Below are positions 15,834 to 25,452 of a DNA stretch of 64,000 bases, piece after piece. Source of the DNA: Flavobacterium sp. SLB02 (lineage in GTDB: Bacteria; Bacteroidota; Bacteroidia; Flavobacteriales; Flavobacteriaceae). Location of the stretch: positions 5,116,331-5,180,330 of the forward strand of contig NZ_CP045928.1 of the NCBI RefSeq assembly GCF_009664855.1. The letters are read 5' to 3'. Made by a program: the position numbers and the translations under genes. The stretch's first letter is position 1. Each line of letters starts with the position of its first letter. Under the pieces are notes generated by a model, which saw nothing but the letters and a program-made list of their open reading frames with translations, made no database searches and was not told the origin of the DNA.

Positions 15834-17396
15834 TTAATAACTGTCATTCTGTTTTGTTCCCGGATTATTATCCATTTCTAATTGCGGAATTGGATAAAAT
15901 TCTCTTCCTGGTGTATACGAATTAAACTCAGCATCTCTCGATTTTAGCCAGGCTAATTTTGTAGCATCCTGTAACCATCCCCAACGACGAATGTCATCAA
16001 AACGGTGTCCTTCAAGAGGGAACTCCAGGAATCTTTCGTGACCTAGCTGTTCTCTCATTTGGGCTTGTGACATACCTGGTTTTACTGTTGCCAGATCTGG
16101 CAAACCAACTCTGTTTCTTACCATCTGAATGTATCCGTATGCTCCGGGAGTATCACCTGTTTCGTTTAAAGTTTCGGCATACATCAAAAGAATATCTGCA
16201 TAACGCAACAAACGCTCGTTGATTCCAGAACGCCAATCCATTTCGCTTTCAAATTCTCCATCTGAATTTTGATATTTTCTACAAAATATATCATTCAAAT
16301 CAGCTGGACTTTTTTCATAGTAAGTTGCAAAATCTTGTCCATACAATTTCATTCCGCCTGGTTTATTGTAAAATATCGTGGCATCTAAACGAGGATCCAG
16401 ATCTCCTGATTGAGTTTTCTCCTCATGAAATTCATTGAATAATGCAAATGAAGGCTGAACATCTGTCCATCCAAAACCTCTTGCTGCATAAGTGATAGCA
16501 CGTGCTGAAGTTTTTCCCCAATTTGAAGCTGGAATACCTCCCCAGCCTAATGCAACGCCTCCAGCCTCTCTACTCATTTGTACTTCAAAAAGTGACTCTG
16601 AATTATTTTCATTAGCAGTAGTAAAATTATCGCGATAATTTGATACTAATGAATAAACGCCTAAGTCAATAACTTGTTTGAAAGTAGCTTTGGCTTTTTC
16701 AAAATCCTTAGTAAACAAATAAGCTTTTCCCAGGTACCCCAGAGCTGCTCCCTTTGTTGCGCGTCCTGCCTCCCCGCTATCTAAACCTGAAACACTAGCG
16801 TATGAAGTAGGTAATAACTCAGCCGCAGCTGTAAAATCTGCAATGACTTGTGCCCAACCTTCTGCTTCTGTTTTCTGTGGATATTTAACTGCAATGTCTA
16901 TTGGAACCGGCACGTTTTTAAACATGTTTACTGCATGAAATAAGTAAAGTCCTCTCAAAAAATAAGCCTGACCTAAAATTCTGCTTTTTAGCGCCCCATT
17001 TGCCATTTCGATATTTGGAACATTTGCCAAAACTTGATTAGCACGGTAAATTCCCTGATAATAGGTTTCGTAAGCCCAGCCGTAAATTGCCGCATCCGCA
17101 ACATTTGAGTTGAAATGCCCAACATTGTACATAGATGGCCATGGACTATTAGTACGAGCATCATCAGATCTTGCATCTAGTAATAAAGGTGTACTTCGCA
17201 TATAAGTACCATCTGTTAATAAACTACTATAAACAGCGTTTATACCTGCAATCGCGTCCTCATCTGTTTTCCAAAATGATGCTGCCGTTTCAACATTTGG
17301 ATCAACCTGAAGTAAATCTTCATTATCAACACAACTTGTTGTTAACACGGCTACTGAAAAGAAAGCCGTTATATAGTTAAATATTTTATATTTCAT
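15834..17396 (-). CDS. susD: SusD/RagB-type outer-membrane glycan-binding lipoprotein
   Basis: Binds arabinan oligosaccharides at the cell surface and forms the lid of the SusC transporter. The 520-aa protein has a lipoprotein signal with the lipid-modified Cys at 22 (TTSCVDNED), N-terminal SusD-like TPR repeats (AYFLRGLYLFHAVNMFKNVP) and a C-terminal RagB/SusD domain with LGHERFLEFPLEGHRFDDIRRWG, a family hallmark (named here as two halves of one motif). It ends GTKQNDSY. It lies 30 bp after susC, as usual for the pair. Substrate is inferred from the glycosidases downstream. Confidence 0.96.
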   Translation of the reverse strand: MKYKIFNYITAFFSVAVLTTSCVDNEDLLQVDPNVETAASFWKTDEDAIAGINAVYSSLLTDGTYMRSTPLLLDARSDDARTNSPWPSMYNVGHFNSNVADAAIYGWAYETYYQGIYRANQVLANVPNIEMANGALKSRILGQAYFLRGLYLFHAVNMFKNVPVPIDIAVKYPQKTEAEGWAQVIADFTAAAELLPTSYASVSGLDSGEAGRATKGAALGYLGKAYLFTKDFEKAKATFKQVIDLGVYSLVSNYRDNFTTANENNSESLFEVQMSREAGGVALGWGGIPASNWGKTSARAITYAARGFGWTDVQPSFALFNEFHEEKTQSGDLDPRLDATIFYNKPGGMKLYGQDFATYYEKSPADLNDIFCRKYQNSDGEFESEMDWRSGINERLLRYADILLMYAETLNETGDTPGAYGYIQMVRNRVGLPDLATVKPGMSQAQMREQLGHERFLEFPLEGHRFDDIRRWGWLQDATKLAWLKSRDAEFNSYTPGREFYPIPQLEMDNNPGTKQNDSY

Positions 17397-17426
17397 TTTA
17401 ATACGTTTTAATTGATTAGGCTAGTT

Positions 17427-20400
17427 TTAAAAATTTACTTCAACACCCATAGAAATTGTTCTTGGATTAGGGAAAGATCCCGCATCGTATCCTCTGGAAA
17501 ATAATCCATCATTGTAATTAAAATCGGGATCATAACCTTTGTATTTACTAATAATCAATAAGTTTTGCCCATTAACAAATATCTTCGCTTTCTGAATAAA
17601 AGTATCTTTAGGAACTGGAATTAAAAACCCGATTTCTAATGTCTGCAATTTGATATAATCGCCACTTTCAATAAATCTGTTAGAATCTCTTGCGTTTGCA
17701 TTTGGATCTCCAATAATCGGACGTGGCACATTTGTGTTTGTATTTGTTGGGGTCCAGTAATTCAATGCATCAACACTACTGTTTCCGTATTGTTCTGCCA
17801 TTAAATTACGGTACAATCCATTGAATACCTTGTTCCCACCGCTTCCTTGCCAAAACATAGAGAAATCAAAGTTTTTGTAATTAGCACTAAAATTAAGTCC
17901 GTAACTGTATTTTGGAATGGCAACTCCCTGAAAAGTTCTATCTGCATCTGTAATTTTTCCATCACCATTTACATCCCTAAATTTAAGATCTCCAACACCT
18001 GCATTCGTTTGTGTTGGCGAAGCTGCTAAATCAGCCGCATTCTGAAAAATCCCTGCCGTTTCATAAGCATAAAGTTCACCAATAGATCTTCCCACTTCTG
18101 TTTTTGACGCTGCTCCATAAATAGGATTTCCGTCTAAACCAATTTGTAGCACCTTATTTTTTAAAGTTCCTAGATTAGCTGAAATGTTATATTTAAACTT
18201 ATTGCGATTGTTGTTATAACTTGCTGTAAATTCTAAACCGCTATTTCTAACTGCTCCGGCATTTGTTACAACATTTGCAGGGAACGCTCCCGTTGAAAAA
18301 GGCAACGGAACTCCAATTAGTAAATCTGTTGATTTTTTTTGATAATATTCTGCTGTAACTTGTAAGTCATTATTAAAAAATCCTAACTCAAGAGCTACAT
18401 TCGAAGTCGAAGTTTCTTCCCAGTGAACATTTGGATCAATAGCACTAATTACTGTAGTTCCAGGTGCTAATTTATTATTAAAGTCGTATCCTGCAAAAGC
18501 ATTAATAGTTGGAGAATAGCCATAAGCACCAATCGTATTATTACCTAAAATACCATAACCTCCTCTAACTTTAATAGTATTCCACCACTCAGGTAAGTGA
18601 ATAAACTTTTCATTACTAATTTTCCACGCCCCTGAAAAAGAGTAGAAATTACCCGTATTATTCTCTTCACTAAAAAGTGATGTTTTATCTTGTCTGAAAT
18701 TTCCAGTAATAAAATAACGATCATCGTAAGAATAATTTAATCGGCTTAAATACGAAATATTCGTAATCGTATTTTTATATTCTCCTCCATCTCTTGAGTC
18801 AGCATATTGAAGTTGACTGATCTCTCCCGGCGTATAGCCAACACCTTTATTCCATAGTCTATAAAAATCCTTTTTCTCCTGAATCCATCCGCCCAAAACA
18901 TCAATTTTATGCTTTCCAAGCGAAACTTCATATGTCAATAAATTATTCAGGAATGTTCTTGTCTGATTTCCTGTTTCAAGATCTAATGCCGCCTTCTCAT
19001 TCGTTGTAATATAGTACCACCCTAAATTGCTTGGTGGATTAAATTTTCTATTTTGCCAATCTAATCTATCATAACTTACATCTAGTTTATATTTAAGACC
19101 TTTGACAATTTCAAGTTCTCCCCAGATATCTCCAATGAAACGATTTCTTTTTCCGTTATTCGTTATTAAATTATTAAACCCAATTACATTCATCGAAATA
19201 GCCCTTTGCGTTAAAACATCAGTACCTCCGTAGCCGCCAAGTCTGTTTGGATCATAAACAGGCATTGTTGGAATAGCGCCCAGCAAATCAACAATCGCTG
19301 ATTGACCTGCATTATATTCGTTGAAATTCTCTTTGTCAGATTGTGTATAACCTATCTTAGAACCATATTTAAATTTCCCTTTTTTACCATATAAATTTAA
19401 ATTGGTCGATATTCTTTCATAATCTTGTGGAGAATTTAAATAACTGGTATTTTTAAAATAATCTACATTCATATTGTATCCTAAATTTTCAGCTCCTCCA
19501 TTAAGGGTAAGTGAATGATTTTGGACAATCCCAGTTTGAAAAGCTTCCTTTTGCCAATCTGTATTTACATTTTTTATATAAGAAGGACTCGTTGGGTTAT
19601 TTCCAGGAGCAACAGTTAATCCGGCATTTAATTCGGCAGCTGTTGTAATTTTCTGGTATCCAACTCTATCAGTCAAGTCCCATTCTTTAGCCACATTCTG
19701 GAGCCCAACTAATGACTTATATTTTATATCTAATTTTCCGTTCTTCCCTTTTTTAGTGGTAATGATTACAACCCCGTTTGCCCCCTGAACACCATAAATA
19801 GCGGCCGATGATGCATCTTTTAAAACCTGCATTGATTCGATATCACCAGGCGCAAAATCATTTGGACTATCAACAATCATTCCGTCAATAACAAAAAGAG
19901 GATTGTTGTTTGTAAATGAATTTATACCTCTAATTTTTACATTTACAAAGCCTCCGGGTTCTCCTGATGATTGTACTGTAACACCAGCAACCTGGCCCTG
20001 AAGCATTTTTGCAGGATCATAGGTGATCGTCTTTTTAGCTGATTCCATATCCACAACACTTATTGAACCTGTAAGATTAGATTTCTTTTGTGTACCGTAT
20101 CCTACAACTACTACTTCATTTAGTTTATTGGTGTCTTCGCTTAAAGTAATATTTACTTTAGATTGGTTTCCTACTGTTAATTCCTGATTCTGAAATCCTA
20201 TAAATGAAAAAACTAAAACATCGTTTGGAGATGCTTTAATCGAATATTCTCCATCAAAACCTGTTGTAGAAACGGTTTTGGTTCCTTTTATCAAAATGTT
20301 TACTCCCGGCAAAGGCAGTTTGTCTTGCGCCGAGGTAACAATTCCGGTAATCACTTTGCCCTGAGCCGACATTTGATTTACGGAAAATAATAGCATCATA

Positions 20401-20471
20401 AATGCTACAAGCCATTCTTTTTTTGGCAATAAAAAATTGCAGTAAAAAAATAATTTTTGGTTTGTTATCAT
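17427..20471 (-). CDS. susC: SusC/RagA-type TonB-dependent transporter
   Basis: Imports arabino-oligosaccharides across the outer membrane using TonB energy. The 1014-aa protein has a long signal region ending NQMSAQ (about residue 36), a carboxypeptidase-regulatory-like domain (GIVTSAQDKLPLPGVNILIKG region, 43-115), the TonB box area NEVVVVGYGTQKK, a plug domain (VTVQSSGEPG, VIDGM, VLKDASSAAIYG) and a beta barrel ending in GVEVNF with a terminal Phe. It is first in the operon and is preceded by three AraR-type operators (20505, 20604, 20669). Arabinan specificity is inferred from context. Confidence 0.97.
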   Translation of the reverse strand: MITNQKLFFYCNFLLPKKEWLVAFMMLLFSVNQMSAQGKVITGIVTSAQDKLPLPGVNILIKGTKTVSTTGFDGEYSIKASPNDVLVFSFIGFQNQELTVGNQSKVNITLSEDTNKLNEVVVVGYGTQKKSNLTGSISVVDMESAKKTITYDPAKMLQGQVAGVTVQSSGEPGGFVNVKIRGINSFTNNNPLFVIDGMIVDSPNDFAPGDIESMQVLKDASSAAIYGVQGANGVVIITTKKGKNGKLDIKYKSLVGLQNVAKEWDLTDRVGYQKITTAAELNAGLTVAPGNNPTSPSYIKNVNTDWQKEAFQTGIVQNHSLTLNGGAENLGYNMNVDYFKNTSYLNSPQDYERISTNLNLYGKKGKFKYGSKIGYTQSDKENFNEYNAGQSAIVDLLGAIPTMPVYDPNRLGGYGGTDVLTQRAISMNVIGFNNLITNNGKRNRFIGDIWGELEIVKGLKYKLDVSYDRLDWQNRKFNPPSNLGWYYITTNEKAALDLETGNQTRTFLNNLLTYEVSLGKHKIDVLGGWIQEKKDFYRLWNKGVGYTPGEISQLQYADSRDGGEYKNTITNISYLSRLNYSYDDRYFITGNFRQDKTSLFSEENNTGNFYSFSGAWKISNEKFIHLPEWWNTIKVRGGYGILGNNTIGAYGYSPTINAFAGYDFNNKLAPGTTVISAIDPNVHWEETSTSNVALELGFFNNDLQVTAEYYQKKSTDLLIGVPLPFSTGAFPANVVTNAGAVRNSGLEFTASYNNNRNKFKYNISANLGTLKNKVLQIGLDGNPIYGAASKTEVGRSIGELYAYETAGIFQNAADLAASPTQTNAGVGDLKFRDVNGDGKITDADRTFQGVAIPKYSYGLNFSANYKNFDFSMFWQGSGGNKVFNGLYRNLMAEQYGNSSVDALNYWTPTNTNTNVPRPIIGDPNANARDSNRFIESGDYIKLQTLEIGFLIPVPKDTFIQKAKIFVNGQNLLIISKYKGYDPDFNYNDGLFSRGYDAGSFPNPRTISMGVEVNF

Positions 20472-20504
20472 ACTGGTTAGTTTAAGTTGGTTAGCGTATA
20501 ATTA

Positions 20505-20525
20505 TAAGTGTTAATTTTACATTTG
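20505..20525 (-). promoter_or_regulatory. AraR-type operator 1 upstream of susC
   Basis: TAAGTGT, 7 bp, ACATTTG. The left half-site is identical to the one at araB and the right half has two changes from perfect symmetry. It is 34 bp upstream of the susC ATG, within the expected leader or promoter. Confidence 0.65.
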
Positions 20526-20603
20526 TAAATTTAAATAAAAAAAAAGCTTAAAAACAAATTAATATGGCAAAAAAAGGAGGTAAAAAAAATGCATATCACA
20601 AAT

Positions 20604-20624
20604 TAAGTGTAAAAACAACATTTA
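20604..20624. promoter_or_regulatory. AraR-type operator 2 in the susC-araR intergenic region
   Basis: TAAGTGT, 7 bp (AAAAACA), ACATTTA. One mismatch in the dyad. It sits 133 bp upstream of susC in the 555-bp divergent region, 99 bp from operator 1. Confidence 0.65.
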
Positions 20625-20668
20625 AAAATTAATGTTATTTTCAAAAAAAAGAGCTTTTTGATCTATAA

Positions 20669-20689
20669 TTTGTGTAAAACCAACACTTT
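20669..20689. promoter_or_regulatory. AraR-type operator 3 in the susC-araR intergenic region
   Basis: TTTGTGT, 7 bp (AAAACCA), ACACTTT. The inner six positions of each half are symmetric except the outer base. Because it lies mid-way between the divergent genes, it could serve either one or take part in looping with the neighbouring sites. Confidence 0.55.
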
Positions 20690-20952
20690 TTATTAAAAAG
20701 CAACTTTTTACTCAAAAAAATGAGTTATAAAAAAAATTAACAAATGAGTTATTTATTGGATATTTGAAGCATAAAAATTTGTTATTTTTGTAAATAAAAT
20801 CCTCTTTAGGTTCTTTTAAATTTCGACAGATGAATTGTTTTTTGATAAAATCAAAGCTTTTTTGTCGCGAAAACGATTGAAAAAGATAAATTGTGGTCTA
20901 AATTTGACTGTAAAAAACTCATTATTGAACTTCTTGAAAAAGACAAACTTAT

Positions 20953-20973
20953 TAAGTGTAAAATCTACATTAA
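20953..20973 (+). promoter_or_regulatory. AraR-type operator 4 upstream of araR
   Basis: TAAGTGT, 7 bp (AAAATCT), ACATTAA, 53 bp upstream of the araR ATG. It suggests autoregulation. Apart from the four operator-like sites, the 555-bp intergenic region is AT-rich with a TATTTTTG (20783-20790) that fits a -7 element; no gene is visible in it. Confidence 0.6.
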
Positions 20974-21026
20974 TAAATTATGAAACGTATTAGGAAGTTT
21001 ATATATTTACCAATAAAAAATTGAAT

Positions 21027-21716
21027 ATGCTAAACAGTTATAGTTCTGCAGATAAAGTCTTATTAGCAGTAGATTGTATCATTTTTGGATTCGACAGTGA
21101 AGGGTTGAAAATCCTTTTGATCAAGAGAGATTTTGAGCCTGAAAAGGGAAAATGGTCTTTGATTGGAGGTTTTTTAAAACGAGATGAAGTGTTGGATGAT
21201 GCTGCAATCAGAATCTTAAATACGTATACAGGTTTAAACGATATTTATATGGAGCAACTATATGCTTACAGCGAAATCGATCGTGATCCTGTCGAAAGAA
21301 CCATTTCAGTTTCCTATTATGCTTTGATTAATATCGAAAATCATAATGCTGAACTGATTAAAAATTATCATGCACAATGGTTTAGTATTGCAGATGCTCC
21401 TCATTTAATTTTTGACCATAACGAAATGGTGCAAAACGCCATTAAAAGACTTCGTTACAGAACTTCGATCAAACCAATTGGTTTCGAATTACTGCCTGAA
21501 AAGTTTACAATGCGTCAGCTGTTAGAATTATACGAAGCTATATTGAGTAAAGAATTAGACAAACGAAATTTTATCAGCAAGATTAATTCTTTAGAAATCC
21601 TGAATAAACTGGATGAAAAAGATATGCAGTCTTCCCGAAAAGGATCTTATCTGTATACTTTTAATAAAGAAAAATACGAAGAGAAATTACTCAACGATTT
21701 TGTATTGAATTTGTAA
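21027..21716 (+). CDS. araR: Nudix-domain transcriptional regulator of arabinose use (AraR/NrtR-like)
   Basis: A 229-aa DNA-binding regulator. The ATG at 21027 is preferred over a TTG two codons earlier. Residues 10-135 form a Nudix fold (VDCIIFGFDSEGLKILLIKRDF). The Nudix box is degenerate: the family pattern G-x5-E-x7-REUxEExGU appears as GGFLKRDE followed by RILNTYTGL, so the metal-binding glutamates are lost and the domain should sense a ligand, not hydrolyse one. Residues 150-229 form the winged helix-turn-helix typical of NrtR-type regulators (FTMRQLLELYEAI). Nudix regulators of this type control L-arabinose genes in Bacteroides. The divergent arabinan operon and shared operators support the same job here. 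Confidence 0.88.
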   Translation: MLNSYSSADKVLLAVDCIIFGFDSEGLKILLIKRDFEPEKGKWSLIGGFLKRDEVLDDAAIRILNTYTGLNDIYMEQLYAYSEIDRDPVERTISVSYYALINIENHNAELIKNYHAQWFSIADAPHLIFDHNEMVQNAIKRLRYRTSIKPIGFELLPEKFTMRQLLELYEAILSKELDKRNFISKINSLEILNKLDEKDMQSSRKGSYLYTFNKEKYEEKLLNDFVLNL

Positions 21717-21800
21717 AAGTTGGCACGCTGACTTTACGGATTGAACTGATTTTCGCTGATTTTATTTTTTTTATAAAAATGTCAAATAGCTATATCATAA

Positions 21801-21870
21801 TTTCTCTCGCAGATTTAGCAGATCAGGCAGATGAAAATTTTAAAAAAATTCGCTAAATCTGCGAGAGAAA
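21801..21870. repeat. Inverted repeat with 19-bp perfect arms
   Basis: TTTCTCTCGCAGATTTAGC (21801-21819) and its exact complement (21852-21870) flank a 32-bp spacer. The arm is the same AGATTT repeat seen at 4391 and 11303. It lies in the 498-bp gap between convergent araR and tal. The rest of that gap holds a terminator (21981) and AT-rich sequence with fragments such as AATCCGTGGG, and no gene. Confidence 0.7.
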
Positions 21871-21980
21871 AAAAGAAGAAAAAATTATTCCTTAAGTTTA
21901 GTTCACAAATCGAACAAATTAAAATAAAAAATCCGCGTCAATCTGCATCACCCGCACAAACCGTGGGCTTAAAAAAATAA

Positions 21981-22013
21981 AACCCTGAAAGCCACAAACT
22001 TTCAGGGTTTTTT
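21981..22013. terminator. Bidirectional rho-independent terminator between araR and tal
   Basis: AACCCTGAAAG (21981-21991) pairs perfectly with CTTTCAGGGTT (21999-22009) over a 7-nt loop, followed by TTTTC on the plus strand. On the other strand the stem is followed by TTTATTTTTTT, so it can stop both the araR and the tal transcripts. Confidence 0.88.
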
Positions 22014-22214
22014 CTTCAAAAAAACTACTATTAAAAACTAACAAAATTATTATTTTAAGTTTTGGTCACGGATTTGAAACAAACAGATCTTTACAGTTTA
22101 TATTATTTATCAATTGAACTGATATGATAAATTTTAATTGAGCTATCCATTAAATTTAAAATCTGCTTTGATCTATTTCATCCCTTAAATCCGTGGGCCA
22201 AAAAAGTCTTCTAA

Positions 22215-22871
22215 TTAACTATTACCTTTTTGATAATCTGCCAGGAAAGTGGCAAGACCAATATCCGTTAAAGGATGTTTTAATAAGCCTTCGATGGCGC
22301 TTAATGGCCCGGTAATAACATCTGATCCTATTTTTGCACAATTGATAATGTGCATTACGTTACGAACAGAAGCCGCTAAAATTTGGGTTTCGTAACCGTA
22401 ATTATCGTAAATCAGTCTGATATCTTCAATCAAAACCATTCCGTCAGTCGAAACATCATCTAAGCGGCCAATAAATGGCGACACATAAGTTGCTCCGGCT
22501 TTTGCTGCCAATAAAGCCTGACCTGCAGAAAATACCAAAGTACAATTGGTCCTGATTCCTTTATTCGAAAAATACCTGATTGCTTTTACACCATCTTTTA
22601 TCATCGGGATTTTTACCACAATCTGCGGATGTAAAGCTGCCAGTTTTTCACCTTCAGCTACCATACCATCAAGATCTGTCGAGATAACTTCGGCACTAAC
22701 ATCACCATCAACCAATTCGCAAATTTTTATGTAATGATCTAAAATATTCTGAGCTCCGGTAATTCCTTCTTTTGCCATCAACGAAGGGTTTGTGGTTACA
22801 CCATCTAAAACGCCTAAATCATTGGCTTCTTTAATATCTTTTAAATTTGCTGTGTCTATAAAAAATTTCAT
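22215..22871 (-). CDS. tal: Transaldolase (short TalC/FSA-type)
   Basis: Works in the non-oxidative pentose phosphate pathway, moving a dihydroxyacetone unit between sugar phosphates. The 218-aa length is typical of the short MipB/TalC class. Landmarks are DGVTTNPSLMAKEG (residues 23-36), the Schiff-base Lys87 in VVKIPM and ATYVSPFIGRLDD. It follows transketolase by only 9 bp, so the pair is one operon that handles xylulose-5-phosphate made from arabinose. Fructose-6-phosphate aldolase activity cannot be excluded, but the pairing with tkt favours transaldolase. Confidence 0.93.
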   Translation of the reverse strand: MKFFIDTANLKDIKEANDLGVLDGVTTNPSLMAKEGITGAQNILDHYIKICELVDGDVSAEVISTDLDGMVAEGEKLAALHPQIVVKIPMIKDGVKAIRYFSNKGIRTNCTLVFSAGQALLAAKAGATYVSPFIGRLDDVSTDGMVLIEDIRLIYDNYGYETQILAASVRNVMHIINCAKIGSDVITGPLSAIEGLLKHPLTDIGLATFLADYQKGNS

Positions 22872-22880
22872 GTCTTTCTA

Positions 22881-24935
22881 TTATTTTAATAAGTTGTAAT
22901 TGTTATTTTCTAAATATTTCAGGATTTCTTTACGGGCATTTTCGCTGGTAAATCCAAATTTCTGATCTAAAACTGATGCCGGAGCCGAATATCCAAAATG
23001 CTCTAAACCAAATACTTTTCCTTTGGTACCAACAAGGTTTTCTAAATTAACCGGAAGTCCGGCGGTAAGTCCGAAAACCAAAGCATCTTTTGGAATAACA
23101 CTTTCCTGATATTCCGCAGACTGAAATCTAAAAAGCCCTTCTGAAATAATAGAAGCCACATTTATACTTAATTTAAAATCCTGTGCCAGTTCTTTTGCAG
23201 CCTCGATAAGTGTTGCTACTTCAGATCCGTTTGCGATTAAAGTGACGTCAGGATTTGGATTTGATTGCACCAGATAACCTCCTTTTTTGGCTTGAGAAGC
23301 TTCTTCAAATCTTGAACTTCCGTTTGTTGGAATATCTTTTATATCTTGTCTCGAAAGAATTAAACCAGTTGGCGTTTTTTTATTTTCGAGCGCCATTTGC
23401 CAGGCTACAGAAGTTTCTACAGAATCTGCCGGACGTAAAGCCAATAAACTCTGATCTCCCGAATGATTTTTAATTTTTTCTAGTAATCGAATCTGAGCTT
23501 CCTGCTCAATAGGCTGGTGCGTTGGACCATCTTCGCCTACGCGGAAAGAATCATGTGTCCACACATATTTTACCGGTAATTCCTGAATGGCGGCCAAACG
23601 AATCGCCGGTTTCATATAATCTGAAAACACAAAAAATGTTGCCACAACCGGAATTACACCACCGTGAAGCGCGATTCCGTTAGCAATTGCTGCCATCGTT
23701 AATTCCGCAACACCGGCTTGCAGAAATCCTCCGCTAAAATTATTCTTTTGTAAAACCGATGATTTTTTCAGGAAACCATCTGTTTTATCACTATTCGATA
23801 AATCAGCAGAAGACACAATCATGTTCTCTACATTTTCAGCCAGATATCCTAAAACTGCCGCCGATGCATCGCGTGTTGCTGCATTGGCTTTTTGAGCAAT
23901 TGTGCTAAAATCCAATGTCGGTAAATCTCCATTAAAAAACTGTTTGATCTTTTCAGCTAATTTTGGGTTTTGTTTTTCCCAGGCCGAAATTTGTATTTTT
24001 CGATTTGCCGCTTCTTCTGTTTTATTTTCTAAAATTGATTTATAATGCGATTCAACCTCTTTATAAATCGCAAATGAATCTTCTGGATTAGCACCTAAAT
24101 TCAGTAATGTTTTTTCGAAATTGGCTTTTGTAGCGCCAATAGGTTTTCCGTGCAATTCGCATTGTCCTTCGTACATCGTTCCATCTGCCGTTACACAACC
24201 TTTTCCCATTATGGTGCGGCCAATAATTAGAGTTGGTCTTTCTAATTCGGCATGAGCTGCGTTTAATGCTGAACGAATATGAGTGTGATTATGACCGTCA
24301 ATGGTAATCACTTTCCACCCCCATGATTCGTATTTCATGGCTGTATTTTCGGTCGTAACCTCATCTGTCATCGAAGAAAGCTGCACATCATTCGAATCAT
24401 AAAACATAATAAAATTGTTCAATCCTAAATGTCCTGCAATTCTTCCGGCTCCCTGCGAAATTTCTTCCTGAACGCCGCCATCGGTTATAAAACCATAAAT
24501 TTTATGATCGAATAAATTCTCAAATCTTGCTGATAAAAACTTAGCCGCAATAGCTGCTCCAACGCCCATGGCATGTCCCTGACCCAATGGTCCTGATGTA
24601 TTTTCGATACCTCTTTTTACATCAATTTCAGGATGTCCGGGAGTTACAGAACCCCATTGTCTGAAATTTTCAAGATCTGATTTTTCGTAATTGCCCAGCA
24701 AATGATATTGTGCATACATCAAAGCCGAAAGATGTCCCGCATCCATAAAAAAACGATCCCTGAAAATCCAGTTCATATCAGTTGGATCGTATTTTAAGTA
24801 TTCAGAATATAAAATATGCATGAAATCTGCACCTCCCATTGATCCTCCCGGATGTCCGGAATTTGCTTTTTCGACCATCGAAATAGCCAAAGCTCTTATA
24901 TTATCTGCCGATAATTGGTCTATTTTGTTATTCAT
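22881..24935 (-). CDS. tkt: Transketolase
   Basis: A 684-aa single-chain transketolase that moves two-carbon units using thiamine pyrophosphate. Visible landmarks are SGHPGGSMGGADF near residue 26, GPLGQGHAMGVG (about 117), the TPP-binding region TDGGVQEEISQG to YDSNDVQ (about 152-183), and in the pyrimidine-binding domain VWTHDSFRVGEDGPTHQP (about 460). The usual GDG of the TPP motif is changed to TDG, which is worth noting but common in variants. It is first in the tkt-tal operon, with an AraR-type operator at 25051 in its promoter, so it is likely an arabinose-inducible transketolase and perhaps not the only one in the cell. Confidence 0.95.
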   Translation of the reverse strand: MNNKIDQLSADNIRALAISMVEKANSGHPGGSMGGADFMHILYSEYLKYDPTDMNWIFRDRFFMDAGHLSALMYAQYHLLGNYEKSDLENFRQWGSVTPGHPEIDVKRGIENTSGPLGQGHAMGVGAAIAAKFLSARFENLFDHKIYGFITDGGVQEEISQGAGRIAGHLGLNNFIMFYDSNDVQLSSMTDEVTTENTAMKYESWGWKVITIDGHNHTHIRSALNAAHAELERPTLIIGRTIMGKGCVTADGTMYEGQCELHGKPIGATKANFEKTLLNLGANPEDSFAIYKEVESHYKSILENKTEEAANRKIQISAWEKQNPKLAEKIKQFFNGDLPTLDFSTIAQKANAATRDASAAVLGYLAENVENMIVSSADLSNSDKTDGFLKKSSVLQKNNFSGGFLQAGVAELTMAAIANGIALHGGVIPVVATFFVFSDYMKPAIRLAAIQELPVKYVWTHDSFRVGEDGPTHQPIEQEAQIRLLEKIKNHSGDQSLLALRPADSVETSVAWQMALENKKTPTGLILSRQDIKDIPTNGSSRFEEASQAKKGGYLVQSNPNPDVTLIANGSEVATLIEAAKELAQDFKLSINVASIISEGLFRFQSAEYQESVIPKDALVFGLTAGLPVNLENLVGTKGKVFGLEHFGYSAPASVLDQKFGFTSENARKEILKYLENNNYNLLK

Positions 24936-25050
24936 TTCTAAGTTAATTTCAAGTTGGTTTGGTTTATTTAATAGCAGATTTGTAATAGTTTTTACTAAAT
25001 TTCAAAATAGAACATATCCTATTTTTATAAAGCAAAATCAAAACAAATAA

Positions 25051-25071
25051 TAAGTGTAAAATTTACATTTA
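25051..25071 (-). promoter_or_regulatory. AraR-type operator in the tkt promoter
   Basis: TAAGTGT, 7 bp (AAAATTT), ACATTTA. On the minus strand a perfect -7 element TACATTTG (25079-25072) lies directly upstream of it and a TTTG (25104-25101) stands 21 bp further up, matching the Bacteroidetes promoter layout. The operator would then cover the transcription start, as expected for repression. Confidence 0.7.
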
Positions 25072-25228
25072 CAAATGTATGCAAAATAATTTCACAAAAA
25101 CAAAAAAATTGTTTCGTTATTTTTTTAATTAAAAAATTAGGGATTTAATAGATTATTGGTTTTTATTGTGAGATATTGGTTTGTCAAATAAAAAAAATAA
25201 AACATAACGGGAGATTGGAAATTGGATA

Positions 25229-25425
25229 GAGATGTCCCTACGGGACATTTGCGTGGGGTGATAATTTAATCTGCTACCAACCTTTAACTCCTAGCGGAGT
25301 TATCCAATCTAAATGATTGGCGGAAAAAATTCTCAAATTATGCGAAATGAAATATCTCGTAGAGATTAAATGTTGGTAGAAATACAATATCGTCCATATT
25401 CCAAAATGTCCCGTAGGGACTAAAC
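25229..25425. repeat. Palindrome cluster (TCC-TACGG-type cores)
   Basis: This noncoding stretch carries four short palindromes: ATGTCCCTACGGGACAT (about 25229), ACTCCTAGCGGAGT (about 25288), ATATCTCGTAGAGAT (about 25352) and TGTCCCGTAGGGAC (about 25406), with the words GGTAGAAA and CTACCAAC between them. A related cluster is at 39621-39852. No gene is visible between tkt and the GntR-type regulator. Confidence 0.65.
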
Positions 25426-25452
25426 CAATCGCTTAAAATAATATTTTCCTCT

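Noticed and set aside
21021..21026. TTG at 21021 as the araR start
   Set aside because: The ATG two codons later fits family lengths equally well and TTG starts are rare; the ATG at 21027 was used.
25229..25425. CRISPR-like array
   Set aside because: The repeated units are short palindromes of differing sequence and irregular spacing, with no uniform repeat or spacers.
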